In this document: positions 17,701-26,000 of the stretch, in pieces
Position numbering within the stretch: the first letter of the stretch is position 1
Layout of the letters: each line of letters starts with the position of its first letter
DNA from: JBGPHT01 sp041484525
GTDB lineage: Bacteria; Acidobacteriota; Terriglobia; Bryobacterales; Bryobacteraceae
DNA length: 53,628 bases
Direction: 5' to 3'
Assembly: GCA_041484525.1 (NCBI GenBank)
Contig: JBGPHT010000038.1
Span: 1 to 53,628 of the forward strand
Notes under the pieces: model-generated
What the model was told of the DNA's origin: nothing
Seen by the model: only the letters and a program-made list of their open reading frames with translations
Database searches by the model: none
Program-made: the position numbers and the translations under genes

Positions 17701-17838
17701 GGGATTCTCGTAGAACGCCTTGCCCAGGTTTCGATGCCGCGCGAGACGCTCTTCCACCGCCGGTTCGGCGGCGAAGACGAACAACGCAAATCCGGCGACG
17801 GCCGCACCCGATACCACGATTGCGAGCGTCCGCTTCAT
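14770..17838 (-). CDS. TPR plus FG-GAP/UnbV secreted protein, 1022 aa
   Basis: The start is ATG 17838, overlapping the upstream stop as ATGA; longer versions lack a signal peptide, whereas from here a clear one follows (TLAIVVSGAAVAGFALFVFA). Residues about 30-210 are TPR repeats, about 255-465 FG-GAP repeats (DFDDDGWMDLVVL, DYDHDHDLDLILMGD, DFNNDGRIDRAEV), about 475-560 an UnbV domain, and the remaining 450 residues a beta-rich region I do not recognise. The last 40 or so residues are translated from a palindromic REP-like insertion (14811-14905), so the natural C-terminus was probably shorter. It belongs to a four-gene overlapping operon and may act with the multihaem cytochrome downstream. 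Confidence 0.82.
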   Translation of the reverse strand: MKRTLAIVVSGAAVAGFALFVFAAEPAVEERLARHRNLGKAFYENPTTQKESVAEFKLALDLAPNSNREKLNYALALLRAGRAAEGVALLKDVQKRDPKLPHTWFNLGIYYKKSGETTEAIGQMEQMAKLAPDEPIIHYQLGTLYKLEGNTNGALSQFELAAKQNPLLAAAQFQLYNVYRQAGRTDDAARALETFQRLKKQQEGAAIPEDVDWCSYAEIYDPPVPFTPARLATGAEIQERVLDETVDPRTAGVAAIDSTASGDADLLVWSSRGITLYRHGVEPVKDSGLAGITGVISVAPGDFDDDGWMDLVVLTEAGPMLFRNDKGRFTKHPANLPQRRFERAVWMDYDHDHDLDLILMGDSSALMRNEGAAGFADRTAEFPFETGRAYEGTKLRVVPDTKGFDLAVFYRERAAVLYRDQLGGKYTAGPFQGDGPSPASVSADFNNDGRIDRAEVKPDGKVHVAFDRGRSDRHWIRIRLQGIKSLKLAQDAEVEIKAGGLYRMQVYQGVPLVFDTGTYATVDAVRITWPNGLIQNEIKQPTNRAYTYKEAQRLSGSCPMIWTWNGRAIQFITDVLGVAPLGASDGEGSYFPVDHDEYVQIPGAALEEAGGQYDVRITEELSEVSYLDQVELQAVDHPDGTEIFTNEKFKGPPYPEFRLFQVKQRVYPVAARDDEGRNVLPQLLARDRKYPTGFARSELGVAKPHTLEIDFGHVALSGRAVLLLNGWVDWPNGSTFRAASQESKGGLVMPYLQMQDAEGRWKTVNDDMGMPAGKPKTIAVDLRFLSVSRKLRIVTSLCVYWDEIFLSEGASEADTRPRALPLLSADLHFRGFSASQIDAERKQPDTFFYDRVSPNSFWNPTVGQYTRYGDVRELLLDVDDRMVLMGSGDELRVRFNAHALAPVPSGWKRDFLLKVDGWAKDSDPNTAFPATVEPLPFHGMSRYPYPSNEHYPDDAVHEQYRKDFNTRPALRLIRPLGPDAGKPGTGNEIPNRGTFGLQERSGAEFRSLSPFFRLDHLGGATQ
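14805..14905. repeat. Large imperfect palindrome, REP/BIME-like, inside a coding frame
   Basis: The arms GGGGACAGGCTTCGAAATTC (14811-14830) and GGAATTTCGTTGCCTGTCCCC (14870-14890) pair with few mismatches, and the pairing extends outward through GGAAAAAC/GGTTTTCC. The loop of about 40 bases holds CGCCGCTACGCTCC. GGGGACAGGC ends are typical of REP elements that are mobilised by RAYT transposases in many bacteria. It falls within the last codons of the 1022-residue gene and ends just before the overlapping ATG of the cytochrome gene. Confidence 0.7.
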
Positions 17839-19454
17839 TGCCGCCCAGCCTCGCGCACCGCCACGTACCGATCGGCCGCGACATTTTCCAGACGCTCGAC
17901 GGTCCCTGAGGGCCATGCGATCTCGATCGACTTCACGCGGTCATCCTTCCCTAGTCCGAAGTGCACGGCCTTTTCGCTGCTGCTGGCATATCCAACTGCG
18001 GTCGAGACGTGATTCCACTGCTCCCCCGAAGCGCTCGCGAGGTGAACGCGCGCGCCGATAGCGTCGCGATTACTGCGTGTGCCCGTCAGGATCAGGCCGA
18101 GCCAGTGATTGCCTTCGCCAGTCGTATTTCGCAGCAGAAGAGGTGGCCCTCCCAACCTCGTGACAACCGCGTCCACCCGGCCATCGCCATCCAGATCCGC
18201 GAACGCAGCGCCGCGGTACAGAGCCGGTGGACCGGTCTCGCTGGGTACGAACATACCACCGCCGCGGCCGAACAGCACCAGGTTGGGCTGGCGCGACTTG
18301 CGGCTGGAGTAGACCTCCGTGTTGTCCTGAACGTCGCCGCACGCGGCAAACAAGTCCTTGCGCCCGTCGTTGTCGAAATCGTATGCCCCCGCGCTCCATC
18401 CGCTGAGCGGAAACGTAACCGCGCCGATCCGGCTCCGATAGGTGATGTCCGCGAAGACGCCTTTCCCGAGATTCCGGAACAGCGGAAAAGTCTCGTTCGA
18501 CAGGGCCGTGATAAAGAGGTCCGGCCGGCCGTCGTTGTCGATGTCGCGGAAGTCCACGCCCATGCTGGATAGGGCGCGGCCATCTTCGTTCATGGCGACG
18601 CCGGCGTGAAATCCGGCCTCCTCGAACGTGCCGTCGCCTTGATTGTGGAACAGGAAATTCGGGACGGTGTCGTTGGCCACGAAGACGTCCATGCGCCCGT
18701 CGCCGTCGTAATCGGCGAACGCGACCCCCATGCCCTTGCCGATGTGCCGCGCAATTCCGGAGCGTTCGGAGACATCCGTAAACGTGCCGTCGCCATTATT
18801 TCGATATAGCGTGTTCGGCAGGCCCTCGTAGGATTTCGGGTGGCAATACGTGCGGTAGGAGCCCGGCTCGCCACAGAACGGTTCCTTCGCGGGGTCCCAT
18901 TTCACGTAATTCACCACGAACAAATCCAGCCGGCCGTCATTATCATAATCGAACCAGCCCGCCGAGACGCCCCACCTGCCCTGGTTCGCGACGCCGGCCT
19001 TCGCGGTCACATCCTCGAACGTACCGTCTCCTCGATTGCGATACAGAATGTTGCGGTTCACGCCCGCCACGAACAGATCGGTGAAACCGTCGTTGTCGAA
19101 ATCCGCGGCCGCGGCCGCGATGCTGAAGCCTTCCCCGCGCACGCCCGCTTTCTCCGTCACATCCTCGAACGTGCCGTCGCCGCGATTGCGGTAGAGGCGG
19201 TTGTAAAACATCGGGCCAGTCTTGCGGAGCGAGGGCTGCTCGGCGCCATTGGTAAAGAAGAGATCGGGGCGGCCATCACCATCGTAGTCGAGCACCGCGA
19301 CTCCGCCGGGCATGGTCTCGATCTGGTGTTTTTCGGGTGTCGGATTGTTATGCAGGACAAATGAAATGCCGGATTGCGGTTGCCGGTCCTCAAACAGAGC
19401 AGGCGTCGCGGCAATCGCCGCCAGGACCAGCACGCTTGCGACGACATAGCGCAC
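17835..19454 (-). CDS. Secreted FG-GAP/UnbV (CRTAC1-like) protein
   Basis: The first gene of the minus-strand operon. From GTG 19454 it has a signal peptide (RYVVASVLVLAAIAATPALF), then a long set of FG-GAP repeats: DYDGDGRPDLFFTNG, DFDNDGFTDLFVAG, DYDNDGRLDLFVVNY, DYDGDGRMDVFVAND, DIDNDGRPDLFITA, DFDNDGRKDLFAACG, DLDGDGRVDAVV. YRNRGDGTFEDVT segments occur between them. The C-terminal UnbV domain ends with IEIAWPSGTVERLENV. The frame is open further upstream (ATG 19493 is another candidate), but only the GTG start gives a clean signal peptide and avoids overlap with the divergent TPR gene. Each Asp-rich loop probably binds calcium. Role unknown. Confidence 0.85.
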   Translation of the reverse strand: MRYVVASVLVLAAIAATPALFEDRQPQSGISFVLHNNPTPEKHQIETMPGGVAVLDYDGDGRPDLFFTNGAEQPSLRKTGPMFYNRLYRNRGDGTFEDVTEKAGVRGEGFSIAAAAADFDNDGFTDLFVAGVNRNILYRNRGDGTFEDVTAKAGVANQGRWGVSAGWFDYDNDGRLDLFVVNYVKWDPAKEPFCGEPGSYRTYCHPKSYEGLPNTLYRNNGDGTFTDVSERSGIARHIGKGMGVAFADYDGDGRMDVFVANDTVPNFLFHNQGDGTFEEAGFHAGVAMNEDGRALSSMGVDFRDIDNDGRPDLFITALSNETFPLFRNLGKGVFADITYRSRIGAVTFPLSGWSAGAYDFDNDGRKDLFAACGDVQDNTEVYSSRKSRQPNLVLFGRGGGMFVPSETGPPALYRGAAFADLDGDGRVDAVVTRLGGPPLLLRNTTGEGNHWLGLILTGTRSNRDAIGARVHLASASGEQWNHVSTAVGYASSSEKAVHFGLGKDDRVKSIEIAWPSGTVERLENVAADRYVAVREAGRQ

Positions 19455-19466
19455 CTCGCTATAGTA
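19436..19466. promoter_or_regulatory. Compact divergent promoter with a near-palindromic -10
   Basis: Plus strand: TTGCGA (19436-19441), an 18-base spacer, TATAGT (19460-19465), with the TTG start at 19476. Minus strand: the same patch reads TACTAT/TATAGC, and the GTG start at 19454 lies only a few bases downstream. The self-complementary CTATAG core could serve as -10 for both directions. The -35 for the minus direction is weak. Confidence 0.4.
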
Positions 19467-19475
19467 GCACCCAAG

Positions 19476-20258
19476 TTGGCAGTACGAATCCATTGGGTGT
19501 TCCTCGCCGCCGTGACCGCTCTCGCCCAGACATCCGACTATGACCGCGGTGTCGCACTCTTTCAAAAGGGCGACTACGCGGCGGCCATTCCGTTTCTGAC
19601 GCGCGCCGCCGAAGCCCACTCGCAGAACGCGCAAGCGTGGAAGGCGTTGGGCGCCGCGCACGCCGCCGGAGGCCAGTATCACCAGGCCGAGCCCGCCTTC
19701 CGCAAAGCCTGCCAGCTCGACGCCAAGCTGCCGGACGCCTGTTATTACGAAGGCCGCGCATTGTATGCGCTCGATCGCTACCAGCCATCGCTCGAAGTGC
19801 TCGAGCGTGTAGCGCAGAGCGAACCGGGATCGTGGAAGGTTCGACTGGGAATCGCGCAGGCTCTCGAGGCGCTAGGCCGAGCCGGCGCGGCCGAGAAGGA
19901 ATTCCAGCAGGCGTTGTCGCTCGCGCGCCAGTCTGACCCGCAGCCGGGCGTCGCATGGGGCAGGTTCCTAGTGCGCCAAGGCCGGTTCGACGAAGCCATT
20001 GCGCCGCTCGAAGAAGTGCTGAAACGGTTTCCCTCGTCGGCCGAGGCGCACGTCCAACTCGGACGCGCGCTCCTCGAACAGGTGAAACTCGCGGAAGCCA
20101 TTCCGCACCTGGAGCGTGCGGTCGCCATCGATCCGCGATCCGCTCAAGGGCATCTGCTTCTCGCCAACGCATACGTACGCGCCGGCCGGGCAGCCGAAGC
20201 GCAGCCGCATTTCGAGGCCGCGGCCCGGAATGAGGAAACCTCTCGGACGTTGAGGTGA
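19476..20258 (+). CDS. Secreted TPR-repeat protein
   Basis: About 260 residues: a signal peptide (VRIHWVFLAAVTALAQ), then roughly seven TPR units, e.g. YDRGVALFQKGDYAAAIPFLTRAAE, AWKALGAAHAAGGQYHQAEPAFRKA, ACYYEGRALYALDRYQPSLEVLERV and AHVQLGRALLEQVKLAEAIPHLERAV. TPRs are protein-docking scaffolds; no enzyme domain is present. The start is uncertain: TTG 19476 fits the promoter spacing and gives a complete signal peptide, and the frame is open to an earlier ATG at 19374. It is the first gene of the divergent set and is followed 7 bases later by a truncated duplicate and then the large TPR/UnbV gene. It probably works with the UnbV proteins outside the cytoplasm. Confidence 0.75.
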   Translation: MAVRIHWVFLAAVTALAQTSDYDRGVALFQKGDYAAAIPFLTRAAEAHSQNAQAWKALGAAHAAGGQYHQAEPAFRKACQLDAKLPDACYYEGRALYALDRYQPSLEVLERVAQSEPGSWKVRLGIAQALEALGRAGAAEKEFQQALSLARQSDPQPGVAWGRFLVRQGRFDEAIAPLEEVLKRFPSSAEAHVQLGRALLEQVKLAEAIPHLERAVAIDPRSAQGHLLLANAYVRAGRAAEAQPHFEAAARNEETSRTLR

Positions 20259-20520
20259 CCAATCCGTGAATCATTGGATCTGGAAAACCGCCGCGGCTTT
20301 GGCCCTCGCCGCCACTACGATGGTGGTCGGGCGAATGGCCGGGCAGCAGGAACAGCCGCACCTCGCTCCACTGCCCGAGAGGACCGGATCGCTTCGAAAG
20401 GCCCTGCTGCTACTGCGCGAAGGCAAGGCCGCGGAATCCCGCAAGGAAGTCGAAGATGGGCGAAGTGCGAGGGCGGCGGCCCGCTATGACCAAGCTTCCC
20501 GGACGCTGAGGTGACCAATC
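20234..20520 (+). repeat. Tandem partial duplication (about 256-base period)
   Basis: The junction between the end of the TPR gene and the start of the 822-residue gene occurs twice: CGGACGTTGAGGTGACCAA near 20247 and CGGACGCTGAGGTGACCAA near 20503, each followed by a start codon and TGGATCTGGAAAAC. The repeat therefore carries the last dozen codons of the TPR gene, the ribosome site and about 62 codons of the following gene. The novel joint lies around 20455-20490. Confidence 0.75.
20266..20514 (+). pseudogene. Truncated duplicate of the 822-aa gene start (82 codons)
   Basis: Residues 1-60 match the start of the gene at 20522 closely, including the signal peptide (WIWKTAAALALAATTMVV) and LRKALLLLREGK. 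The last residues (RYDQASRTLR) match the end of the TPR gene (ARNEETSRTLR). It keeps a GTG start with the same GAGGTGA ribosome site as the full gene, so it may be translated as a small secreted peptide. It is best explained by a tandem duplication whose joint fused two gene ends. Whether the peptide does anything is unknown. Confidence 0.7.
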
Positions 20521-20521
20521 C

Positions 20522-22990
20522 ATGAATCGTTGGATCTGGAAAACGGCCGCCGCTTTGGCCCTCGCCGCCACCACCATGGTGGTCGAGCGGGTGGCCGGGC
20601 AGCAGGAGCACGAGCCGCACCTCCCTCCCTTGCAGGAGAAGACTGGACCGCTGCGAAAGGCCCTGCTGCTGCTGCGCGAAGGCAAGACGGCGGAAGCGCG
20701 CAAGGAACTCGAAGACGTGCGAAAACGCCAGGGCGCGGACGCCGAACTGGTATATCAGATCGCACGCTCGTACCTGCTGGATTTCTACAAAATCCAGGAT
20801 CCGGAGAAGCGGCGGACCTCGCTCGGGCTGGCCATGGAAGCGTTGAACGAAGCCCTCAAGATCGATCCCGATCATATTCCGACGCTGCGCGCCAAGGCCG
20901 TCATCCACGCTCGCGCCGAGCTCTTGTACTACGATCCGAATCTCTCCTACCAACTGGCGGCACGCGTGGCGAAACTGGAGCCGCACGCCAACGCTTTCCT
21001 GCTCAATCTGAGCGAGTGGATGTCGGGCGAGGTGCGCTTTACGCAGGAGAGCGGCCACCGCGTGCCGCACGACCCTCTCATCGGACTCGACCGCTCGGTC
21101 GATCTCCTCGAACAAGTCATCGATAGCTCGCTCCCCTTCAGTAATGAAGAATCCGCGGCGCTGTTCCTGATGGCGAATTCGCTCGGGCGGCGAGGCATGT
21201 TTCCAGAGGCGATCGCGTACTATAAACAGGAACTGCAGCGGAACCTCACACTCGATCAACGGATGTCGGTGCTGCGTGAAATGGGCACGTGTTACTACCG
21301 GCTCGGCGACTATGTGGAAGCCGCGCGCCAGTTCTACGAGGCCATGCAGCAGCGGATGAATTCCGTGGACCAATGGCTGTTCCGGCTGGCGCTCGACCAG
21401 ACCCCGGGTCCACGGCCTCCACTGCCCCAAACAGCTCTGTTTTCGCTCGAGGAGCCCAAGATCGACCCCGCCAATCCGCCGCTGCTGGCATTCGAAGACA
21501 TCGCTCCGAAGTTGGGCATTCATCACCTGAACGGCAACGGAACCTGCGCGTGGGGCGACCTCGATGGCGACGGCAAGCCCGATCTGATCGTGTCCGGGTC
21601 CGGCACCTTCATCCGCGTCTACCGCAACGAGGGCGACAAGTTTACCGATGTCACGGCGGAAGTCGGCCTGGCGAATGTCCCCTCCGGTTACTCGCTCAAC
21701 CTGATCGACTACGACAATGACGGCTGGCTCGACCTCTTCATCTCGCTGAACGGGTGGAGCGGGCCCATGCCGGACCTGCTATTTCACAACGAACACGGCA
21801 AGTTCGTGGACGTTTCGAAGAAGAGCGGCCTCGACGACCCGGGCTCCGGCTTCATCTCCCTCTGGGGTGACCTGGACAATGATGGCTGGCTGGATGTCGT
21901 CATCGCCAATGGTGTGCTGCAGGAAGGCAGCGTCACCCAGATCTACCGCAACAACCACGACGGCACGTTCACCAACATGACGAAACAGGCGGGCCTCAAC
22001 GAGCCGCCTTCTTACGGCGCTATCGGAATCGCGCTGGGCGATTACGATAAGGACGGCCGCCTCGACATTCTCATCAACGGCCGCGAATCGGCGCCCGACC
22101 GGCTCTACCACAACGACGGAAACTGGCATTTCAGTGAAGTGGCGCGAAAGGCGGGAGTCGTGCAACCGCCGCACAACGGATTCGTCTGCTTCTTCTTCGA
22201 TTACAACAACGATGGCTGGCCTGACATTCTCACCACCAGCCTGGCGCCATGGGAAGCCACGGTGGAGGGGTTGAAGCGGGGATACGCGCCGGCCAGTGCC
22301 CTGCGCATCCATCCCGACGCCAGCCGCTTGTTCCGCAATAATGGCGATGGCACGTTCACCGACGTGACCTACGCGTCCAAGCTCTACTACCCGACGGGAA
22401 CGATGGGCGCCGGCGTCGCCGATCTGGATAACGATGGCCACGTGGATGTGTATCTCGGCACCGGCGATCCGCAATTGAGCCGTCTCGAGCCCAACCGCTT
22501 CTTCCGGAATAACGGCGACGGAACATTTTCCGATCTGACCGGCTACGTCGGCTTCGCGCGCCCGGGCAACAAGGGCCACGGCGTGTCATTCATCGATATC
22601 GACGAGGACGGCGACCTCGATATCTTCGCGCAACTCGGCGGCCATTACCCCGGCGACCACACGTACAACGCGTTCTACCGCAATCTCAAGGGCAACCAGA
22701 ACAACTGGCTGGAGGTGGACCTCCGCGGCGTGCAGAGCAATCGGCTGGCGGTGGGCGCGCAACTGACGGTGAAAGCCGGGGACCTGCTGGTCTACCGCGA
22801 AGTGAAAGGCAGCGAGGGTTTCGGCGCCACCAGCCAGTACCGGCAGCACTTCGGCCTGGGTAAAAAAGACAAAATCGATTCGCTCGAAATCCGTTGGCCG
22901 AGCGGCGCGAAGCACCAATTCACAGTCCTCTCCCCCAATCAGATTATTTCGGTCAAGGAAGACGCGCAGGATTTTCAGCGGGTGAAATAG
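20522..22990 (+). CDS. TPR plus FG-GAP/UnbV secreted protein, 822 aa
   Basis: The ATG is preceded by GAGGTGACCAATCC, a good ribosome site. A signal peptide (about 1-25) is followed by TPR-like helices to about residue 290 (LRKALLLLREGKTAEARKELEDV, ALFLMANSLGRRGMFPEAIAYYKQEL), FG-GAP repeats from about 330 to 700 (DLDGDGKPDLIVSG, DYDNDGWLDLFISLN, DLDNDGWLDVVIANG, DYDKDGRLDILING, DYNNDGWPDILTT, DLDNDGHVDVYLGTGD, DIDEDGDLDIFAQLG) and a C-terminal UnbV domain (HFGLGKKDKIDSLEIRWPSG). It is a paralogue of the minus-strand proteins with the TPR part fused in front. A strong terminator follows. Function unknown. Confidence 0.87.
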   Translation: MNRWIWKTAAALALAATTMVVERVAGQQEHEPHLPPLQEKTGPLRKALLLLREGKTAEARKELEDVRKRQGADAELVYQIARSYLLDFYKIQDPEKRRTSLGLAMEALNEALKIDPDHIPTLRAKAVIHARAELLYYDPNLSYQLAARVAKLEPHANAFLLNLSEWMSGEVRFTQESGHRVPHDPLIGLDRSVDLLEQVIDSSLPFSNEESAALFLMANSLGRRGMFPEAIAYYKQELQRNLTLDQRMSVLREMGTCYYRLGDYVEAARQFYEAMQQRMNSVDQWLFRLALDQTPGPRPPLPQTALFSLEEPKIDPANPPLLAFEDIAPKLGIHHLNGNGTCAWGDLDGDGKPDLIVSGSGTFIRVYRNEGDKFTDVTAEVGLANVPSGYSLNLIDYDNDGWLDLFISLNGWSGPMPDLLFHNEHGKFVDVSKKSGLDDPGSGFISLWGDLDNDGWLDVVIANGVLQEGSVTQIYRNNHDGTFTNMTKQAGLNEPPSYGAIGIALGDYDKDGRLDILINGRESAPDRLYHNDGNWHFSEVARKAGVVQPPHNGFVCFFFDYNNDGWPDILTTSLAPWEATVEGLKRGYAPASALRIHPDASRLFRNNGDGTFTDVTYASKLYYPTGTMGAGVADLDNDGHVDVYLGTGDPQLSRLEPNRFFRNNGDGTFSDLTGYVGFARPGNKGHGVSFIDIDEDGDLDIFAQLGGHYPGDHTYNAFYRNLKGNQNNWLEVDLRGVQSNRLAVGAQLTVKAGDLLVYREVKGSEGFGATSQYRQHFGLGKKDKIDSLEIRWPSGAKHQFTVLSPNQIISVKEDAQDFQRVK

Positions 22991-22992
22991 AA

Positions 22993-23018
22993 AAGGCGGC
23001 CCGCTGCCGGGCCGCCTT
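22993..23018. terminator. Bidirectional hairpin terminator
   Basis: A perfect 11-base stem, AAGGCGGCCCG/CGGGCCGCCTT, with a CTGC loop, flanked by A-rich sequence on the left and TT on the right. It sits between two convergent genes (stop at 22990 and stop at 23047) and would end both transcripts. Confidence 0.85.
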
Positions 23019-23046
23019 CGAGCTTACAGGGTCTTTCTGACTGTCT

Positions 23047-26000
23047 CTACCAGTAGAACTTGAACCGCACCTGGACCTGGCGAGGCAGCATGTTCTGCGT
23101 CGACACCGTAGCCGGAATCACGCTGCCGAAATTCGCGTTCTCGATGCTGGTGCTGATATTGTCGCGGCCGTAATAATTGTGGTTGAAGACGTTGAACGCT
23201 TCGAACCCGAACTGGGCTCGCATCCGCTCATTGATCTTCGTCGTCTTGAGGATCGACATATCCCACTGGAACGCATGGTGAACGCGGATCTGGCCGGAAC
23301 GGAACGGGGTGAACCGGGGCGCGAAGTTGGTGGTTTCAAGCCACGCATAGTTGCCCCAGTTGTTGCTGAAGTCCGCGCCGCAGCCGAGACCGAGACTGGC
23401 CGAGGTCGGCGCGATGGCCCCGGTGTTGGGATCCTGCTTCAGAACGCAGGGATTCCATTCCCGCACCTGGTAGGCCTTCCAATCGACCGTGCCGTTGTAG
23501 GGTCCGCCGGCGGTCTTGGCGGGGTCCTTCAGCATGATCCCGTTGCTCGGCAGATTCGCCGGCAAGCCCTTCAGCGGGTCAAGGAAGAACGTAGTGTACT
23601 CCCAGCCCGAAACCAGCTTGTCGACGAAGCCATGGGCGTTCGAAGCGAATTTCTTGCCCTGCCCGAATGGCAACTGGTAGATCGCCGACACCTTGATCAC
23701 CTGCGGGCGATCCAGCGTGTACGGGCCCTGCTGATACGTCTGTGTGTACGGGTCGTTCAGGCCCCACTCCTCGATCTGCTTCGAGAGCGTGTAATTGGCG
23801 AGGATGGTGATGCCGCCACGTATCCGGTGGTTGTAGTTGATCTGAAGCGAATTGTACTTGATGTACGAATCGTTCCGGCCGAACTGCGTGATGGTGCCGG
23901 CGCTCGCGAAGTTTTGTCCACCGCTGGCATTGCCGTACTGCGGGAACGGGGTCAACAGCCGCCAGAGCGAGATGCTGGTTGCCGAGAAGTCGTTGGTTCC
24001 GGCAAACTGCGGCAGGCCCTTGAACGGGTTCGGCACCTGCTGGCTGCAGACCTGCGCATTCCCGCCTTCCAGGTAGTTGCACGCCTTGCGCACAGCCAGG
24101 CTTGGAATGTTGTAGTCAGCCTGCATGTTGAGGTTGTAGCTGCGGCTGCCGACGTATGAAGCTTCGAGCGTAGCGTTGCGGTTGACCTGGAACTGCAGGC
24201 CCAGAGAGAACTGCCAGACGCTGGGGGTGACGAAGCCCGTGTCGAACCAACTGGGGTTCCTGCCCACGAAGGTCGCCGCGCCCGCCGAGGAGCCAGTCGG
24301 CGACAGGATCCCGGTCGGATACGGGTTGCTCAGGATGTTCGCGATCGGCGTGCGGTTGCCGTCGTTGGAGTTGACCAGACTGGTGCTGGTGCTGAAACCG
24401 TTGGTCTGTTGCCAGTCGTTGGTCGGGTTGGAGTAGTATTGGCCGAAGCCGCCGCGCACTACCATTTTGGAACTGAGTTGGTACGCGAAGCCGGCACGGA
24501 GGCCGATGTTATTCTTGTCCAACGGGAACGGCCGGCTGCTGGTCCCTCCCGCTCCTGCGAAAGTGAGGCCACCCTTCAGGTTCGCCAGGTTCTGATACGC
24601 CTGGGTTGCGAGGCTGGCATATTGCGCCGGCAGCGTCGCCGGAATCCCTGCGATCAGGCTCGGAATGCTGGGCGCAACCAGCGCTCCCACCGGGTTGGCC
24701 GCTGTCGGGTTAAAGGCTCCGTTCTGGCGGCTCCACTTCTCGTACGGCGCCGGCGTGAAATCCCAGCGGACGCCGAGGTTCAGGGTCAGCTTGCGGGAAA
24801 CCTTCCAGTCGTCGTTGAGGTACGGTGAGGCGTACCACTGCTTCCACCACGGGAACAGCGGGTAGTTGGAAGAGCCGCTCACCAGCCCCAACAAGAACGA
24901 AGCGTATCCGTCACCGGCGGTGGATTCGCTGACGTTGTACACTCTTTGCGTCCACTGCGTTTGCCCGGTGAAACTGAGGATGTCGCCGGTGTTCTGGGTC
25001 TCGTAGTTAATCTGCCGGATATCGAAGCCGGCCTTGATCGTGTGCGGCCCGTGAACCTTGGTGGCGCTCGTCATCAGCTCAAAAGTGTTGCTGTAGTTGT
25101 TGCTCTGGCTGCGGCCCAGAGCCTGGTAGCCGTTTTCGAAATTCCACCGTCCGAAGTAGACGGGGCTCGGCAGTTGGCTTAATAGAGACTTCGAAATTCC
25201 CAGGCTGGTCAGGTCGAAGCCTTCGTTGGCGCGGCCGAAGCCCTTCTCGATGAAACGGTTGAATGACGCGCGCGCGTTCAGGATCAACGTCGGAGTCATG
25301 GTGCCGACCCAGTCCGCCACGTAGGCGTCGTTGATGCGCTGGAACGGCTGCTGTCCGTCGGTGCCCGGCTTGTTGTCGATGCCGTTGACGGCGCGGTCTT
25401 CCGTACGGTCGTTCGAGAGGTGACGGAAGAACGCGCGATGCTTGTCGCCGAAGTTCCAGTCGAATTTCATGATCAGGTTATAGAACTTGTCCTTGTCGTA
25501 GAAACCCGGGATCAGCAAGTTCCCGTTGGCGTAGCGGAATCCGGCCGGCGCATCGCGGTTCGGATCCGGCATGAACTTGGTCACTGCTTTCGCGATGGGG
25601 CTGATCAGGTTCTGCGGGATCGCGTTGTTGGCGAACGGCACGCGTGCGGTGAGCACATTTCCGGCCGCATCATAGGTCGCCGACAACGGATCGTAGATCG
25701 TGACCTTCTGCCCGGTCGAGTTTACCAGCTTGGAGAAGTCCCCGTTTCGCATTTCCGCCGTGGGGTAAGAAACAATCAGCGGGTTGGGAGTTCCTTCGCG
25801 GTAGTTTTCGAACGCGCCCATGTAGAACAGCTTTACCGGGCCGTCCTTGCGGAGCAGGTGGGGGATGCGGACCGGTCCTTCCAACTCGAACCCATATTGA
25901 TCCAGATAGTGAGTCGGCCTGGCCGTCCCGGTGGCGTTATTCTGGAACGTATTCGAGTCCAGTTGCGACCGGCGCATGAATTCATACCCGGTTCCATGGT

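Noticed and set aside
10561..22990. Periodic near-repeats that could suggest a CRISPR-like or satellite array
   Set aside because: They are the FG-GAP coding repeats (DxDxDG loops) and follow protein periodicity with variable spacing. No CRISPR array or cas gene is seen anywhere in the window.
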